DNA from: CAZKTS01 sp964555735
GTDB lineage: Bacteria > Actinomycetota > Acidimicrobiia > IMCC26256 > PALSA-555
Assembly: GCA_964555735.1 (NCBI GenBank)
Contig: CAZKTS010000157.1
Location: 1 to 21,027, forward strand
Length of the DNA: 21,027 bases
Direction of reading: 5' to 3'
A model generated the notes under the pieces. The model was given only the letters and a program-made list of their open reading frames with translations. It ran no database searches and was not told where the DNA came from. Shown piece after piece: positions 13,004 through 20,326 of the stretch (positions are counted from its first letter, which is position 1; each line of letters starts with the position of its first letter). Made by a program: the position numbers and the translations under genes.

Positions 13004-14422
13004 GTGCGTCGTTTCATCACGCTCTGTGCGGTCATTGCAGTCTTGGTGTCGGTGGCGGGCATCCCGGCGTACGCGGGGAGCGACAACCCGAGCGGCGGGG
13101 GCAGCGAGGATCCCACGCTGGACGACGAGGACATCGGGGCGCCGGAGCCGGCCAAGGGCTACGAGAAGACGATCCAGCTCGCGATCGACGACATCCAGGA
13201 CTTCTGGTCCGACGAGTTCCCGGACGTCTACGGCGACGACTACGAGCCGATCCCCGACGACCGCATCTTCGCGGCGGAGCCCGGCACCAAGCTGCCGAAG
13301 TGCCAGGGCCAGGTGCTCACCTACGACGACGCCGAGAACAACGCCTTCTACTGCTACAAGGACAACTACATCGCGTACGACAACGAGGAGCTGTTCCCGC
13401 GCCTCTACAACGAGTTCGGGGACTTCGCCATCGCGCTGGTGCTCGCCCACGAGTGGGGCCACGCGATCCAGGACCGGGCCGAGAACGACGACGCGCCCGA
13501 CATCCAGCAGGAGCTCCAGGCCGACTGCTTCGCCGGCGCGTGGGTCTCGAACCTGAAGGCAGGCCGGGGCCGCCTCGGTCTCGCCAACGGCAACCTCGAC
13601 CAGGGTCTCGCTGCGCTGGTGCAGTTCAAGGACCCGGTGGGCACCGACCTGAACCAGCAGGGCGCGCACGGCAACGGCTTCGACCGGGCCGCGGCGTTCC
13701 AGGAGGGCTTCCAGGCCGATGCCTCGGAGTGTGCGACGTACTTCGACGCCCCGCCGCCCGCGCTGGGTGACGGGCTCGTGACCGAGCTGGCGTGCCCCGG
13801 CGGGATCTGCGACGAGGCCGACGAGAACGTGCCGGCCGAGGACGTCATCCCGATCAGCGTCGACATCCTGAACGACTTCTACACGCAGAACGCGGCCGGC
13901 TACGTGCCGTTCTCGATCGACGACATCTACAGCTTCGACTCGAGCTCCGATGACGTCGACTGCGGCGGGCGCCCGCTCGACACCGACGAGATCGAGAACC
14001 GGGTCTTCTACTGCCTGGACGAGAACGACCCGTACATCGGGTTCGAGGAGGACTACGTCCAGCACGTCTACGACGACATCGGCGACTTCGGCGTGACCAC
14101 GCTGTTCGGCGTTCCGTTCGCGACGTACACCCAGCAGCAGCAGGGCTTCGACACCACGACCGACGAGGCGGCGATCCAGCAGTACTGCTACACGGGCGGC
14201 TTCGCCCGGGCGCTGTACGACGGCCAGCTGTCGAGCCAGCAGTTCGACCTGAACCCGGACGGCACGGGCAACGTGCAGATCTCGCCGGGCGACCTCGACG
14301 AGACCGTGTCGACGATCATCGACTACGCCAAGAACCGGGGCGTGGACCCGACCCTCGACGCGACGTTCCAGCTCATCGCCGCTTTCCGCCAGGGCTTCTT
14401 CGGCGGCGCGAGCACCTGCTAG
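13004..14422 (+). CDS. Secreted neutral zinc metallopeptidase with a degenerate second copy
   Basis: Exported protein of 472 aa. The signal peptide (FITLCAVIAVLVSVAGIPAYA) is likely cut after A24. Domain 1 (about 53-250) matches YpfJ-type neutral zinc metallopeptidases: LAHEWGHAIQDRA with H149, E150 and H153, then QQELQADCFAGAW with E170 as probable third ligand. Domain 2 (about 280-472) repeats the same layout at an offset of 220 residues: FYC, then IGDF, QQYCYTGGF and AAFRQGFFGGASTC. The HEWGH positions there are GVPFA and E170 becomes A390, so domain 2 cannot bind zinc the same way. Cysteines 100, 117, 175 and 243 correspond to 320, 337, 395 and 472, suggesting disulfides in both copies. 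A very acidic linker joins them. The ABC ATPase gene begins 16 bases downstream. Confidence 0.88.
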   Translation: MRRFITLCAVIAVLVSVAGIPAYAGSDNPSGGGSEDPTLDDEDIGAPEPAKGYEKTIQLAIDDIQDFWSDEFPDVYGDDYEPIPDDRIFAAEPGTKLPKCQGQVLTYDDAENNAFYCYKDNYIAYDNEELFPRLYNEFGDFAIALVLAHEWGHAIQDRAENDDAPDIQQELQADCFAGAWVSNLKAGRGRLGLANGNLDQGLAALVQFKDPVGTDLNQQGAHGNGFDRAAAFQEGFQADASECATYFDAPPPALGDGLVTELACPGGICDEADENVPAEDVIPISVDILNDFYTQNAAGYVPFSIDDIYSFDSSSDDVDCGGRPLDTDEIENRVFYCLDENDPYIGFEEDYVQHVYDDIGDFGVTTLFGVPFATYTQQQQGFDTTTDEAAIQQYCYTGGFARALYDGQLSSQQFDLNPDGTGNVQISPGDLDETVSTIIDYAKNRGVDPTLDATFQLIAAFRQGFFGGASTC

Positions 14423-14438
14423 TCGTGCGCTCGACCCG

Positions 14439-15434
14439 GTGAGCGCCACCGCTGCGGCGGTCGAGGTCGATGGCCTCGTCCGCCGCTTCGGTGAGTTCAC
14501 CGCGGTCGACGACGTGTCGTTCGCCGTCGAGCCGGGGGAGCTGTTCGGCTTCCTCGGCCCGAACGGTGCCGGCAAGACCACGACGATCTCGATCCTCTGC
14601 ACGCTGCTGCAACCCAGCGGCGGGCGGGCGACCGTCGCGGGTCACGACGTCGCGACCGAGCCGAGCGCGGTGCGCTCGAACATCGGCCTGGTCTTCCAGG
14701 AGATCACGCTCGACGACTACCTGACCGGCGCGGAGAACCTGAAGTTCCACGCCGTCCTCTACGGCTGCCACCCGGCACAGGTGCGCGAGCGCGCCGCGCC
14801 GTTGCTCGACATGGTCGGGCTCGCCGACCGCGCCGACCAGCAGGTGCGGACCTACTCGGGCGGGATGAAGCGCCGGCTGGAGATCGCTCGGGGGCTGCTG
14901 CACGCGCCGCGCGTGCTCTTCCTCGACGAGCCGACCATCGGTCTCGACCCACAGACCCGGGTCCACATCTGGGACTACGTCGACACGCTGCGGCAACGCG
15001 AGTCGACGACCATGTTCCTCACCACCCACTACATGGACGAGGCGGAGCGGTGCGATCGCATCGCGATCATCGACGGTGGCCGCATCGTCGCCATCGACAC
15101 GCCGAGCGCGCTGAAGGCGTCGGTCGGCGCCGACGTCGTGACCCTGACGACGAGCGACGACGCGGCCGCACGCGACCTGCTCGTGCGCGGACTCGACGTC
15201 GAGGGCGAGCTCACCGACGACGGCCTCGTGCTCCGGGTGCCCGACGGTGAGGGCTTCGTCCCTCGACTGTTCGAGCACCTCGACGGGGTGGGGGTGCAGA
15301 GCGTCACCGTGCGCCGTCCGAGCCTCGACGACGTCTTCATGAAGTACACCGGGCGGGCGATCCGCGACGCCGAGGCCGGGAGCAACGACCAGTTCAAGAT
15401 GAACGCGATGGTCCGCGGGTTCCGGCGGAGCTGA
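14439..15434 (+). CDS. ABC exporter ATP-binding protein, DrrA type
   Basis: Cytoplasmic ATPase of an ABC-2 exporter, 331 aa. It has Walker A GPNGAGKT (40-47), Q-loop Q87, signature YSGGMKRR (139-146), Walker B VLFLDEP (159-165), D-loop GLDP and H-loop H197 in TTHYMDEAERCD. The extension after residue 230 ends in VTVRRPSLDDVFMKYTGRAIRDAE, the C-terminal DUF4162-like tail characteristic of daunorubicin-resistance DrrA proteins. The substrate is unknown; relatives move drugs, lipids or polysaccharides. Start GTG 14439 has no clear Shine-Dalgarno, so translation may be coupled to the peptidase gene 16 bases upstream. The permease gene follows after two bases. Confidence 0.94.
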   Translation: MSATAAAVEVDGLVRRFGEFTAVDDVSFAVEPGELFGFLGPNGAGKTTTISILCTLLQPSGGRATVAGHDVATEPSAVRSNIGLVFQEITLDDYLTGAENLKFHAVLYGCHPAQVRERAAPLLDMVGLADRADQQVRTYSGGMKRRLEIARGLLHAPRVLFLDEPTIGLDPQTRVHIWDYVDTLRQRESTTMFLTTHYMDEAERCDRIAIIDGGRIVAIDTPSALKASVGADVVTLTTSDDAAARDLLVRGLDVEGELTDDGLVLRVPDGEGFVPRLFEHLDGVGVQSVTVRRPSLDDVFMKYTGRAIRDAEAGSNDQFKMNAMVRGFRRS

Positions 15435-15436
15435 CG

Positions 15437-16291
15437 ATGGCCGACACGACGCTCCCGCAGGCCGCGCCCGACCTCGTCGCCCCGACGACGATGGGCCACG
15501 AGGGCCCGTTCGTGCGGAACACCCGGGCCATCCTCATGGTCTGGCGCCGGGACCTCATCCGCCTGCGCCGCATGCCGACCCGGATCATCTCGGGCATCGC
15601 CCAGCCGATCCTCTTCCTGTTCGTGCTGGGCGCCGGCCTCGAGAACGCGATCGGCAGCCAGGGCGCCGCCGGGGTCGACTACCAGCAGTACCTGTTCCCC
15701 GGCATCCTCGCGATGTCGGTGCTGACCTCGGCGCTGTTCTCGGCCATCGCGATCGTGTGGGACCGGGAGTTCGGCTTCATGCGCGAGATGCTCGTCGCGC
15801 CCGTGCACCGCTCGTCGATCGTCCTGGGCAAGGCGTTCGGTGGCGGCACCGTGTCGGTCGTCCAGGGCCTCGTGCTCGTCGTGTTCGCGCCGATCGTCGG
15901 CGTGTCCTTCACGGTGACGAGCTTCCTCGAGATGGTCGGCTTCATGCTCCTGCTGGCGTTCTCGTTGACCGCGTTCGGCATCGTCGTCGCGGCGCGGATG
16001 CAGCGGATGGAGAGCTTCCAGATGGTGATGGCGCTCGTCATGCAGCCGATGCTGTTCCTGTCGGGCGCGATCTTCCCGCTGGTCGCGCTGCCCGCCTGGC
16101 TCGCGGTGCTCACGCGCCTGAACCCTGCGACCTACGGCGTCGACGCCATCCGTCGTGTCGTGCTCCCGAGCGCGGTGCCGCTCACCATCGGCGACTGGGT
16201 CGTCCCGCTCTGGGCCGACGCCCTGATCACGATCGCCTTCGGCGTCGCCATGCTCACCCTCGCGGTGAAGCTCTTCTCGAAGGCCGAGTAG
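15437..16291 (+). CDS. ABC-2 type permease, DrrB type
   Basis: Membrane partner of the preceding ATPase, 284 aa. A hydrophilic N-terminus (RNTRAILMVWRRDLIRLRRMPTRIISGIAQPILFLFVLGAGLE) leads into about six membrane segments. The ABC-2 permease hallmark is the stretch DREFGFMREMLVAPVHRSSIVLGKAFGGGTVSVVQGLVL (about 112-150). LFLSGAIFPLVALPAWLAVLTRLNPATYGVDAIRR follows (about 198-232), typical of DrrB/NodJ. ATG 15437 follows the ATPase stop by two bases. Its TAG stop is one base from the stop of the convergent deacylase gene, leaving no room for an intergenic terminator. Confidence 0.95.
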   Translation: MADTTLPQAAPDLVAPTTMGHEGPFVRNTRAILMVWRRDLIRLRRMPTRIISGIAQPILFLFVLGAGLENAIGSQGAAGVDYQQYLFPGILAMSVLTSALFSAIAIVWDREFGFMREMLVAPVHRSSIVLGKAFGGGTVSVVQGLVLVVFAPIVGVSFTVTSFLEMVGFMLLLAFSLTAFGIVVAARMQRMESFQMVMALVMQPMLFLSGAIFPLVALPAWLAVLTRLNPATYGVDAIRRVVLPSAVPLTIGDWVVPLWADALITIAFGVAMLTLAVKLFSKAE

Positions 16292-16292
16292 C

Positions 16293-17984
16293 TCAGCCGC
16301 GGACGACGGTGCCGGTGAGGGCGCCGGTGTGCTCGCCGTCCTCCATGAACACCGAGCCGTTGACGATCGTGGCGTCGTAGCCGCGCGCTCGGCCCAGGTA
16401 GCGGCCGGCGCCACCGGGGAAGTCGTGGACGAACTCCGGCACGGGCAGGGCGAGCGCCTCCCAGTCGAGGACGTTGACGTCCGCGAACGCACCCTCCCGG
16501 AGCACACCCCGATCGGTGATGCCGAACGTGGCCGCCGTGTCGGACGTGAGCCGACGGATCGCGTCCTCGGGCGTGAGCACGCCCCGGTCGCGCGCCCAGT
16601 AGGTGAGGAGGTACGTCGGGGTGCTGGCGTCCATGGTCTGGCCGCAGTGCGCGCCGGCATCGGCGAGCCCGTTCATCACCTCCGGCTGCCGCAGCATCTC
16701 GCCGATGGCGTCGACGCTCTGGTTGAGCAGCGGCCACGAGAGCACGACCCGGCCGTCGGTCTCGAGGGCCAGGTCCACGAAGGCCTCCACGGGGGTCACG
16801 CCGCGGGCATCCGCGATCGCGGTGAGCGCGAGCTCGGGCGGGCAGTCGTAGCGGGCGAGGTCGTGCTCGTCGTTCAGGAGGAAGAAGACGTCGAGGCCGG
16901 CGCGGTCGTCGCGAGCCACGTCGACCAGCTCGGCCCGCCGCGTCGGGTCGCGCAGCACGTCGAGCCGCTCGGTCAGCGACAGGTCGTGGAGCGCGCGCCA
17001 TGGCGCGTGCGCGTCGAACGGCGTGCGGTGCGCGATGCCCGTGAGCACACCGATGAACCGCGGCGTGGTCTGGGGTCGGAGCTGCGCGCCCCGTGCGTTC
17101 GCCTCGCGAGCGAGCGCGATCGCGTGCTGGTAGTGGTCGCCCTGCGCGTGGGTGTGGGTCAGGCCGAAGGTGAGGGGTCGCCCGGACCGCTCGCTCACCG
17201 TGGCCATCCACGCCAGCTCGGACTCGACGCGCGGGAGTGTCGGGCCGTCGCCGTCGAAGCGTGGCGCGACCTCGAACACGCCGCGGCCGTGCCGCGCCAG
17301 CACCTCCGCGAACGCCAGCAGCTCGCGCTCCTCGGCGTACGTGCCCGGCACGAAGCGGCCCCCGGGCACGCGGTGACGCAGCGTGCGTGACGACGAGAAG
17401 CCGAGTGCGCCGGCGCGCATCGCCTCGTCGACGAGGTCGGTCATCGCGCCGAGGTCGTCGTCGGTCGGGTCCACGTCGGGATCGAGGCTGCGCTCGCCCA
17501 TCACGTAGTAGCGCAGCGCGCAGTGCCCGACCATGCCGCCGACGTTGACGCCCTTCGGGGTGCGGTCGAGCCACCCGAGGTACTCGCCGTAGGTCTCCCA
17601 GTCCCAGGGCAGGCCGTCGAGGATGGTCGTGGCGGGGATGTCCTCGACCGCCTCCATCACGTCGGCGAGGTAGGTGTGGTCACGAGACTGCACCGGGGCG
17701 AACGTGACCCCGCAGTTGCCGATCGCGACGGTGGTGACGCCGTGCCAGCACGACGACGACCCGACCGGATCCCAGGCGAGCTGGGCGTCGAGGTGGGTGT
17801 GGACGTCGACGAAGCCCGGGGTGACCAGCTTCCCGTCGGCGTCGATCTCCCGGCGGCCGCGGTCCTCGACCGCACCGATCGCGGTGATGCGATCGCCGTC
17901 GATGGCGACGTCGGCGGGCCGCCCCGCGGCGCCGGTGCCGTCGACGACGGTGCCGCCCCGGACGACGAGGTCGTGGGTCATCAC
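16293..17984 (-). CDS. N-acyl-D-amino-acid deacylase-type amidohydrolase
   Basis: Metal-dependent amidohydrolase of 563 aa, D-aminoacylase (AmdO/COG3653-like) subgroup. The N-terminus DLVVRGGTVVDGTGAAGRPADVAIDGDRITAIG is the small beta-sandwich common to the superfamily. GFVDVHTHLDAQLAWDP contributes H62 and H64, and IGNCGVTFAP contributes C91, the position of the metal-bridging Cys in D-aminoacylase. Further candidates are THTHAQGD and the D of LADAGAHCGQTMDAS. The C-terminal GRARGYDATIVNGSVFMEDGEHTGALTGTVVRG closes the sandwich. The true substrate may differ; many homologues are only annotated by family. GTG 17984 and ATG 17981 are adjacent in-frame starts, with a GAGG just ahead. It is divergent from another amidohydrolase at 18085. 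Confidence 0.9.
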   Translation of the reverse strand: MMTHDLVVRGGTVVDGTGAAGRPADVAIDGDRITAIGAVEDRGRREIDADGKLVTPGFVDVHTHLDAQLAWDPVGSSSCWHGVTTVAIGNCGVTFAPVQSRDHTYLADVMEAVEDIPATTILDGLPWDWETYGEYLGWLDRTPKGVNVGGMVGHCALRYYVMGERSLDPDVDPTDDDLGAMTDLVDEAMRAGALGFSSSRTLRHRVPGGRFVPGTYAEERELLAFAEVLARHGRGVFEVAPRFDGDGPTLPRVESELAWMATVSERSGRPLTFGLTHTHAQGDHYQHAIALAREANARGAQLRPQTTPRFIGVLTGIAHRTPFDAHAPWRALHDLSLTERLDVLRDPTRRAELVDVARDDRAGLDVFFLLNDEHDLARYDCPPELALTAIADARGVTPVEAFVDLALETDGRVVLSWPLLNQSVDAIGEMLRQPEVMNGLADAGAHCGQTMDASTPTYLLTYWARDRGVLTPEDAIRRLTSDTAATFGITDRGVLREGAFADVNVLDWEALALPVPEFVHDFPGGAGRYLGRARGYDATIVNGSVFMEDGEHTGALTGTVVRG

Positions 17985-18029
17985 CTCACGCTAGGGGGCC
18001 GGGCCAGGAAGGAGCGAGGGCGTCCCCGA

Positions 18030-18052
18030 TACGATGTGACGACCCGTCAGAT
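18030..18052 (+). promoter_or_regulatory. Promoter with palindromic operator for the 18085 amidohydrolase
   Basis: TACGAT (18030-18035) fits a -10. It overlaps an inverted repeat whose core arms TGACG (18037-18041) and CGTCA (18045-18049) flank ACC; outer A/T pairs at 18034-18035 and 18051-18052 also match (7 of 8 pairs). The repeat would cover the transcription start, so a dimeric repressor, for example TetR-type, is plausible. No regulator gene lies alongside. Confidence 0.45.
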
Positions 18053-18084
18053 TCGGCGGTGCCCCCGGACGAGAGCGAGAGCCT

Positions 18085-19293
18085 GTGAGCTCGGTCGAGA
18101 CCCCAACGATCCCGATGATCGTCAGCGTCGACGACCACGTGGTCGAGCCCCCGCACGTGTGGGAGACCTGGCTGCCCGAGCGCTTCCGGGAGGCCGGCCC
18201 GCACGTCGTGCGCAAGGGCATCGCGGGCATGAAGCACATCGGTGGCGGCACCTACGAGCTCGAGTTCGACGACGCCGCACCTCAGGCCGACTGCTGGGTG
18301 TTCGACGGCCAGGTGCTGCCGCACAAGCGTCACGTCGCGGCGGTGGGCTTCGACCGCGACGACATGACGCTCTCGCCGATCACCTACGACGAGATGCGCC
18401 CCGGCTGCTACGACCCGAAGGCGCGCGTCGACGACATGTTGATGAACCACGTCGACGCGTCGCTCTGCTTCCCGACGTTCCCGCGTTTCTGCGGCCAGAC
18501 GTTCCTCGAGGCGAGCGACCACGACCTCGGCATGGCGTGCGTGCTCGCGTACAACGACTGGATGGTGGAGGAGTGGTGCGGCGACAGCGACGGCCGCCTG
18601 CTGCCGCTGCCGATCATCCCGCTCTGGGACGTCGCCGCAGCCGCCGCCGAGGTGCGCCGCAACGCGGCCCGGGGCGCGCGGGCGGTGTGCTTCAGTGAGA
18701 TCCCGCCCCACCTCGGCCTGCCGAGCATCCACTCCGGCGAGTGGGACCCGTTCCTCGCCGCGTGCGCCGAGACCGAGACGGTGGTGTGCATGCACATCGG
18801 CTCGTCGTCGAAGATGCCGGCCACGTCGGTCGACGCGCCCGCGGCGGTCGCCGCCACGCTGTCGTTCGGCAACGCGATGGCGTCGATGAGCGACTTCCTC
18901 TTCTCTGGCGTGCTCGTGCGTTTCCCGGAGCTGCGTCTCGCGTACTCCGAGGGCCAGATCGGATGGATCCCCTACATCCTCGAGCGCGCCGACGACGTCT
19001 GGATGGAGCACCGCGCGTGGGGCGGGGTGCGCGACCTCGTGCCGGAGCCGCCGTCCACCTACTACTTCAAGCAGATCTACGGCTGCTTCTTCCGCGACCA
19101 GCACGGGTTGCACTCGCTCGACGAAGTCGGGGTCGACAACATCACGTTCGAGACCGACTACCCGCACACGGACTCGACGTGGCCGCACACCAAGGAGGTC
19201 GCCGAGAAGATGTTCGCCGGCCTCGACGACGAGACGATTTACAGGATCGTGCGCGGCAACGCGATCCGCATGTTGTCGCTCGACATCACCTGA
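18085..19293 (+). CDS. Amidohydrolase-2 family protein (TIM-barrel)
   Basis: Protein of 402 aa in the amidohydrolase_2 (COG2159) family, which includes decarboxylases and hydrolases of aromatic or fatty substrates. The N-terminal MIVSVDDHVVEPPHVWETWLPERF places D16 and H18 as candidate metal ligands. H237 in VVCMHIGSSSKMP and D358 in ITFETDYPHTDSTWP are the other classic positions. The C-terminal IYRIVRGNAIRMLSLDI is the usual family end. GTG 18085 follows a purine-rich GAGAGCGAGAG. The palindromic promoter suggests it is inducible. Substrate unknown; lipid or steroid-type degradation is only a guess from similar actinobacterial genes. The AlgH-family gene starts three bases after its stop. 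Confidence 0.92.
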   Translation: MSSVETPTIPMIVSVDDHVVEPPHVWETWLPERFREAGPHVVRKGIAGMKHIGGGTYELEFDDAAPQADCWVFDGQVLPHKRHVAAVGFDRDDMTLSPITYDEMRPGCYDPKARVDDMLMNHVDASLCFPTFPRFCGQTFLEASDHDLGMACVLAYNDWMVEEWCGDSDGRLLPLPIIPLWDVAAAAAEVRRNAARGARAVCFSEIPPHLGLPSIHSGEWDPFLAACAETETVVCMHIGSSSKMPATSVDAPAAVAATLSFGNAMASMSDFLFSGVLVRFPELRLAYSEGQIGWIPYILERADDVWMEHRAWGGVRDLVPEPPSTYYFKQIYGCFFRDQHGLHSLDEVGVDNITFETDYPHTDSTWPHTKEVAEKMFAGLDDETIYRIVRGNAIRMLSLDIT

Positions 19294-19296
19294 GCG

Positions 19297-19848
19297 GTGC
19301 CGGAGCTGCGCGGCAAGCTCCTCGTCGCGACGCCCGATCTCGAGGACCCCAACTTCTTCCGGACCGTCGTGCTGGTGCTGGAGCACAACCTCGAGGGCGC
19401 GCTCGGTGTCGTGCTCAACCGTCCGACCGCGGCCGACGTCGCCGAGCTGCTGCCCGACTGGGCCGCGGTCGCGGCCGACCCGGGCGTTGTCTTCATGGGC
19501 GGCCCGGTGCAGCCCGAGGCGGCGATCGGGCTGGGACGGCGCAGCGACGAGCGGGACGGCGACGGGTTCGCGCCGCTCTTCGGTGATCTCGGCACCGTCG
19601 ACCTCGAGCGCATCCCGGCCGATGTCGTGCCCGCGGTCGACACGATCCGCGTCTACGCCGGGTACGCGGGCTGGGGCCCGGGGCAGCTCGACGGTGAGGT
19701 CGCGGCGAACGGCTGGTTCGTCGTGGACGCCCACCCGAGCGACGCGTGGACCCGTGAGCCCGGCGAGCTCTGGCGCACCGTCCTGCGTCGCCAGGGCGGG
19801 AGCACCCGCCTCTTCGCCGAGTTCCCGGCCGATCCCAGCCTCAACTGA
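19297..19848 (+). CDS. YqgE/AlgH family protein (UPF0301/DUF179)
   Basis: Small protein of 183 aa in the YqgE/AlgH family, whose biochemical role is not settled. The hallmark segments are LRGKLLVATPDLEDPNFFRTVVLVLEHNLEGALGVVLNRPT (4-44), VFMGGPVQPEAAIGLGR (about 64-80), RVYAGYAGWGPGQLDGEVAANGWFVVDA (about 117-144) and ELWRTVLRRQGG near the end. Length and order are normal. It begins with GTG three bases after the amidohydrolase stop and is probably translated from the same message. Confidence 0.95.
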   Translation: MPELRGKLLVATPDLEDPNFFRTVVLVLEHNLEGALGVVLNRPTAADVAELLPDWAAVAADPGVVFMGGPVQPEAAIGLGRRSDERDGDGFAPLFGDLGTVDLERIPADVVPAVDTIRVYAGYAGWGPGQLDGEVAANGWFVVDAHPSDAWTREPGELWRTVLRRQGGSTRLFAEFPADPSLN

Positions 19849-19863
19849 TCTCCCGACGCTGGC

Positions 19864-19869
19864 TACCGT
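19864..19869 (+). promoter_or_regulatory. -10 box of a leaderless transcript
   Basis: TACCGT fits TANNNT and ends six bases before the ATG at 19876. There is no Shine-Dalgarno in between. The geometry matches the 6522 and 12871 promoters. Confidence 0.5.
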
Positions 19870-19875
19870 TGCGCC

Positions 19876-20307
19876 ATGCGGCTGAACCACATGGAGCTGA
19901 CGTACCCGGAGGGCACGCTCGACGACGACTTCCGCAAGGAGGTCGATGCGTTCTACGGCGACGTGTTCGGATGGCAGGGGGTCGACACCGAGGTCGTCGG
20001 CCAGCTGTGCCACATCTTGCTGCTCGGCGAGAGCGGAGACTTCATCCTGCTCGCCGAGAGCCCGAAGCCGATGAGCTCGCCGGGCTACGACCACCTCGGT
20101 CTCCTGCAGGACACCCGAGCCGAGGTCGACGACCTCCTCGAGAGGTGCAAGCGGTGGCAGGAGAAGGACGACCGCGTGCAGATCAAGGAGTACCGGGATC
20201 TCGTGACCGGTGACCTCGTGGTGCACGCGTTCTACGTGAAGTACCTCTTGCCGATCTGGTTCGACGTGCAGTGCATGGAGCGCGGCGGCGCTCCGGTTCC
20301 CGCCTAG
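19876..20307 (+). CDS. VOC-fold (glyoxalase/bleomycin-resistance-like) protein
   Basis: Protein of 143 aa resembling vicinal oxygen chelate proteins. MRLNHMELTYPEG provides H5 in a first strand, DAFYGDVFGWQGV (24-36) is the typical helix-loop, and FILLAESPKPMSSPGYDHLGLL (56-77) provides E61 and H73 as possible second-half metal ligands. The terminal segment HAFYVKYLLPIWFDVQCMER is strand-like. It is shorter and more divergent than canonical glyoxalases, so the fold call is fairly good and the function unknown. It appears to be transcribed from its own leaderless promoter, separate from the AlgH gene. Confidence 0.75.
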   Translation: MRLNHMELTYPEGTLDDDFRKEVDAFYGDVFGWQGVDTEVVGQLCHILLLGESGDFILLAESPKPMSSPGYDHLGLLQDTRAEVDDLLERCKRWQEKDDRVQIKEYRDLVTGDLVVHAFYVKYLLPIWFDVQCMERGGAPVPA

Positions 20308-20326
20308 CGAGACGGGCAGCGTCCTG

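Noticed and set aside
12044..14602. Minus-strand open frame of about 852 codons antisense to the peptidase gene
   Set aside because: Its composition mirrors the complementary frame of the peptidase and unknown genes; no start context or motif supports it.
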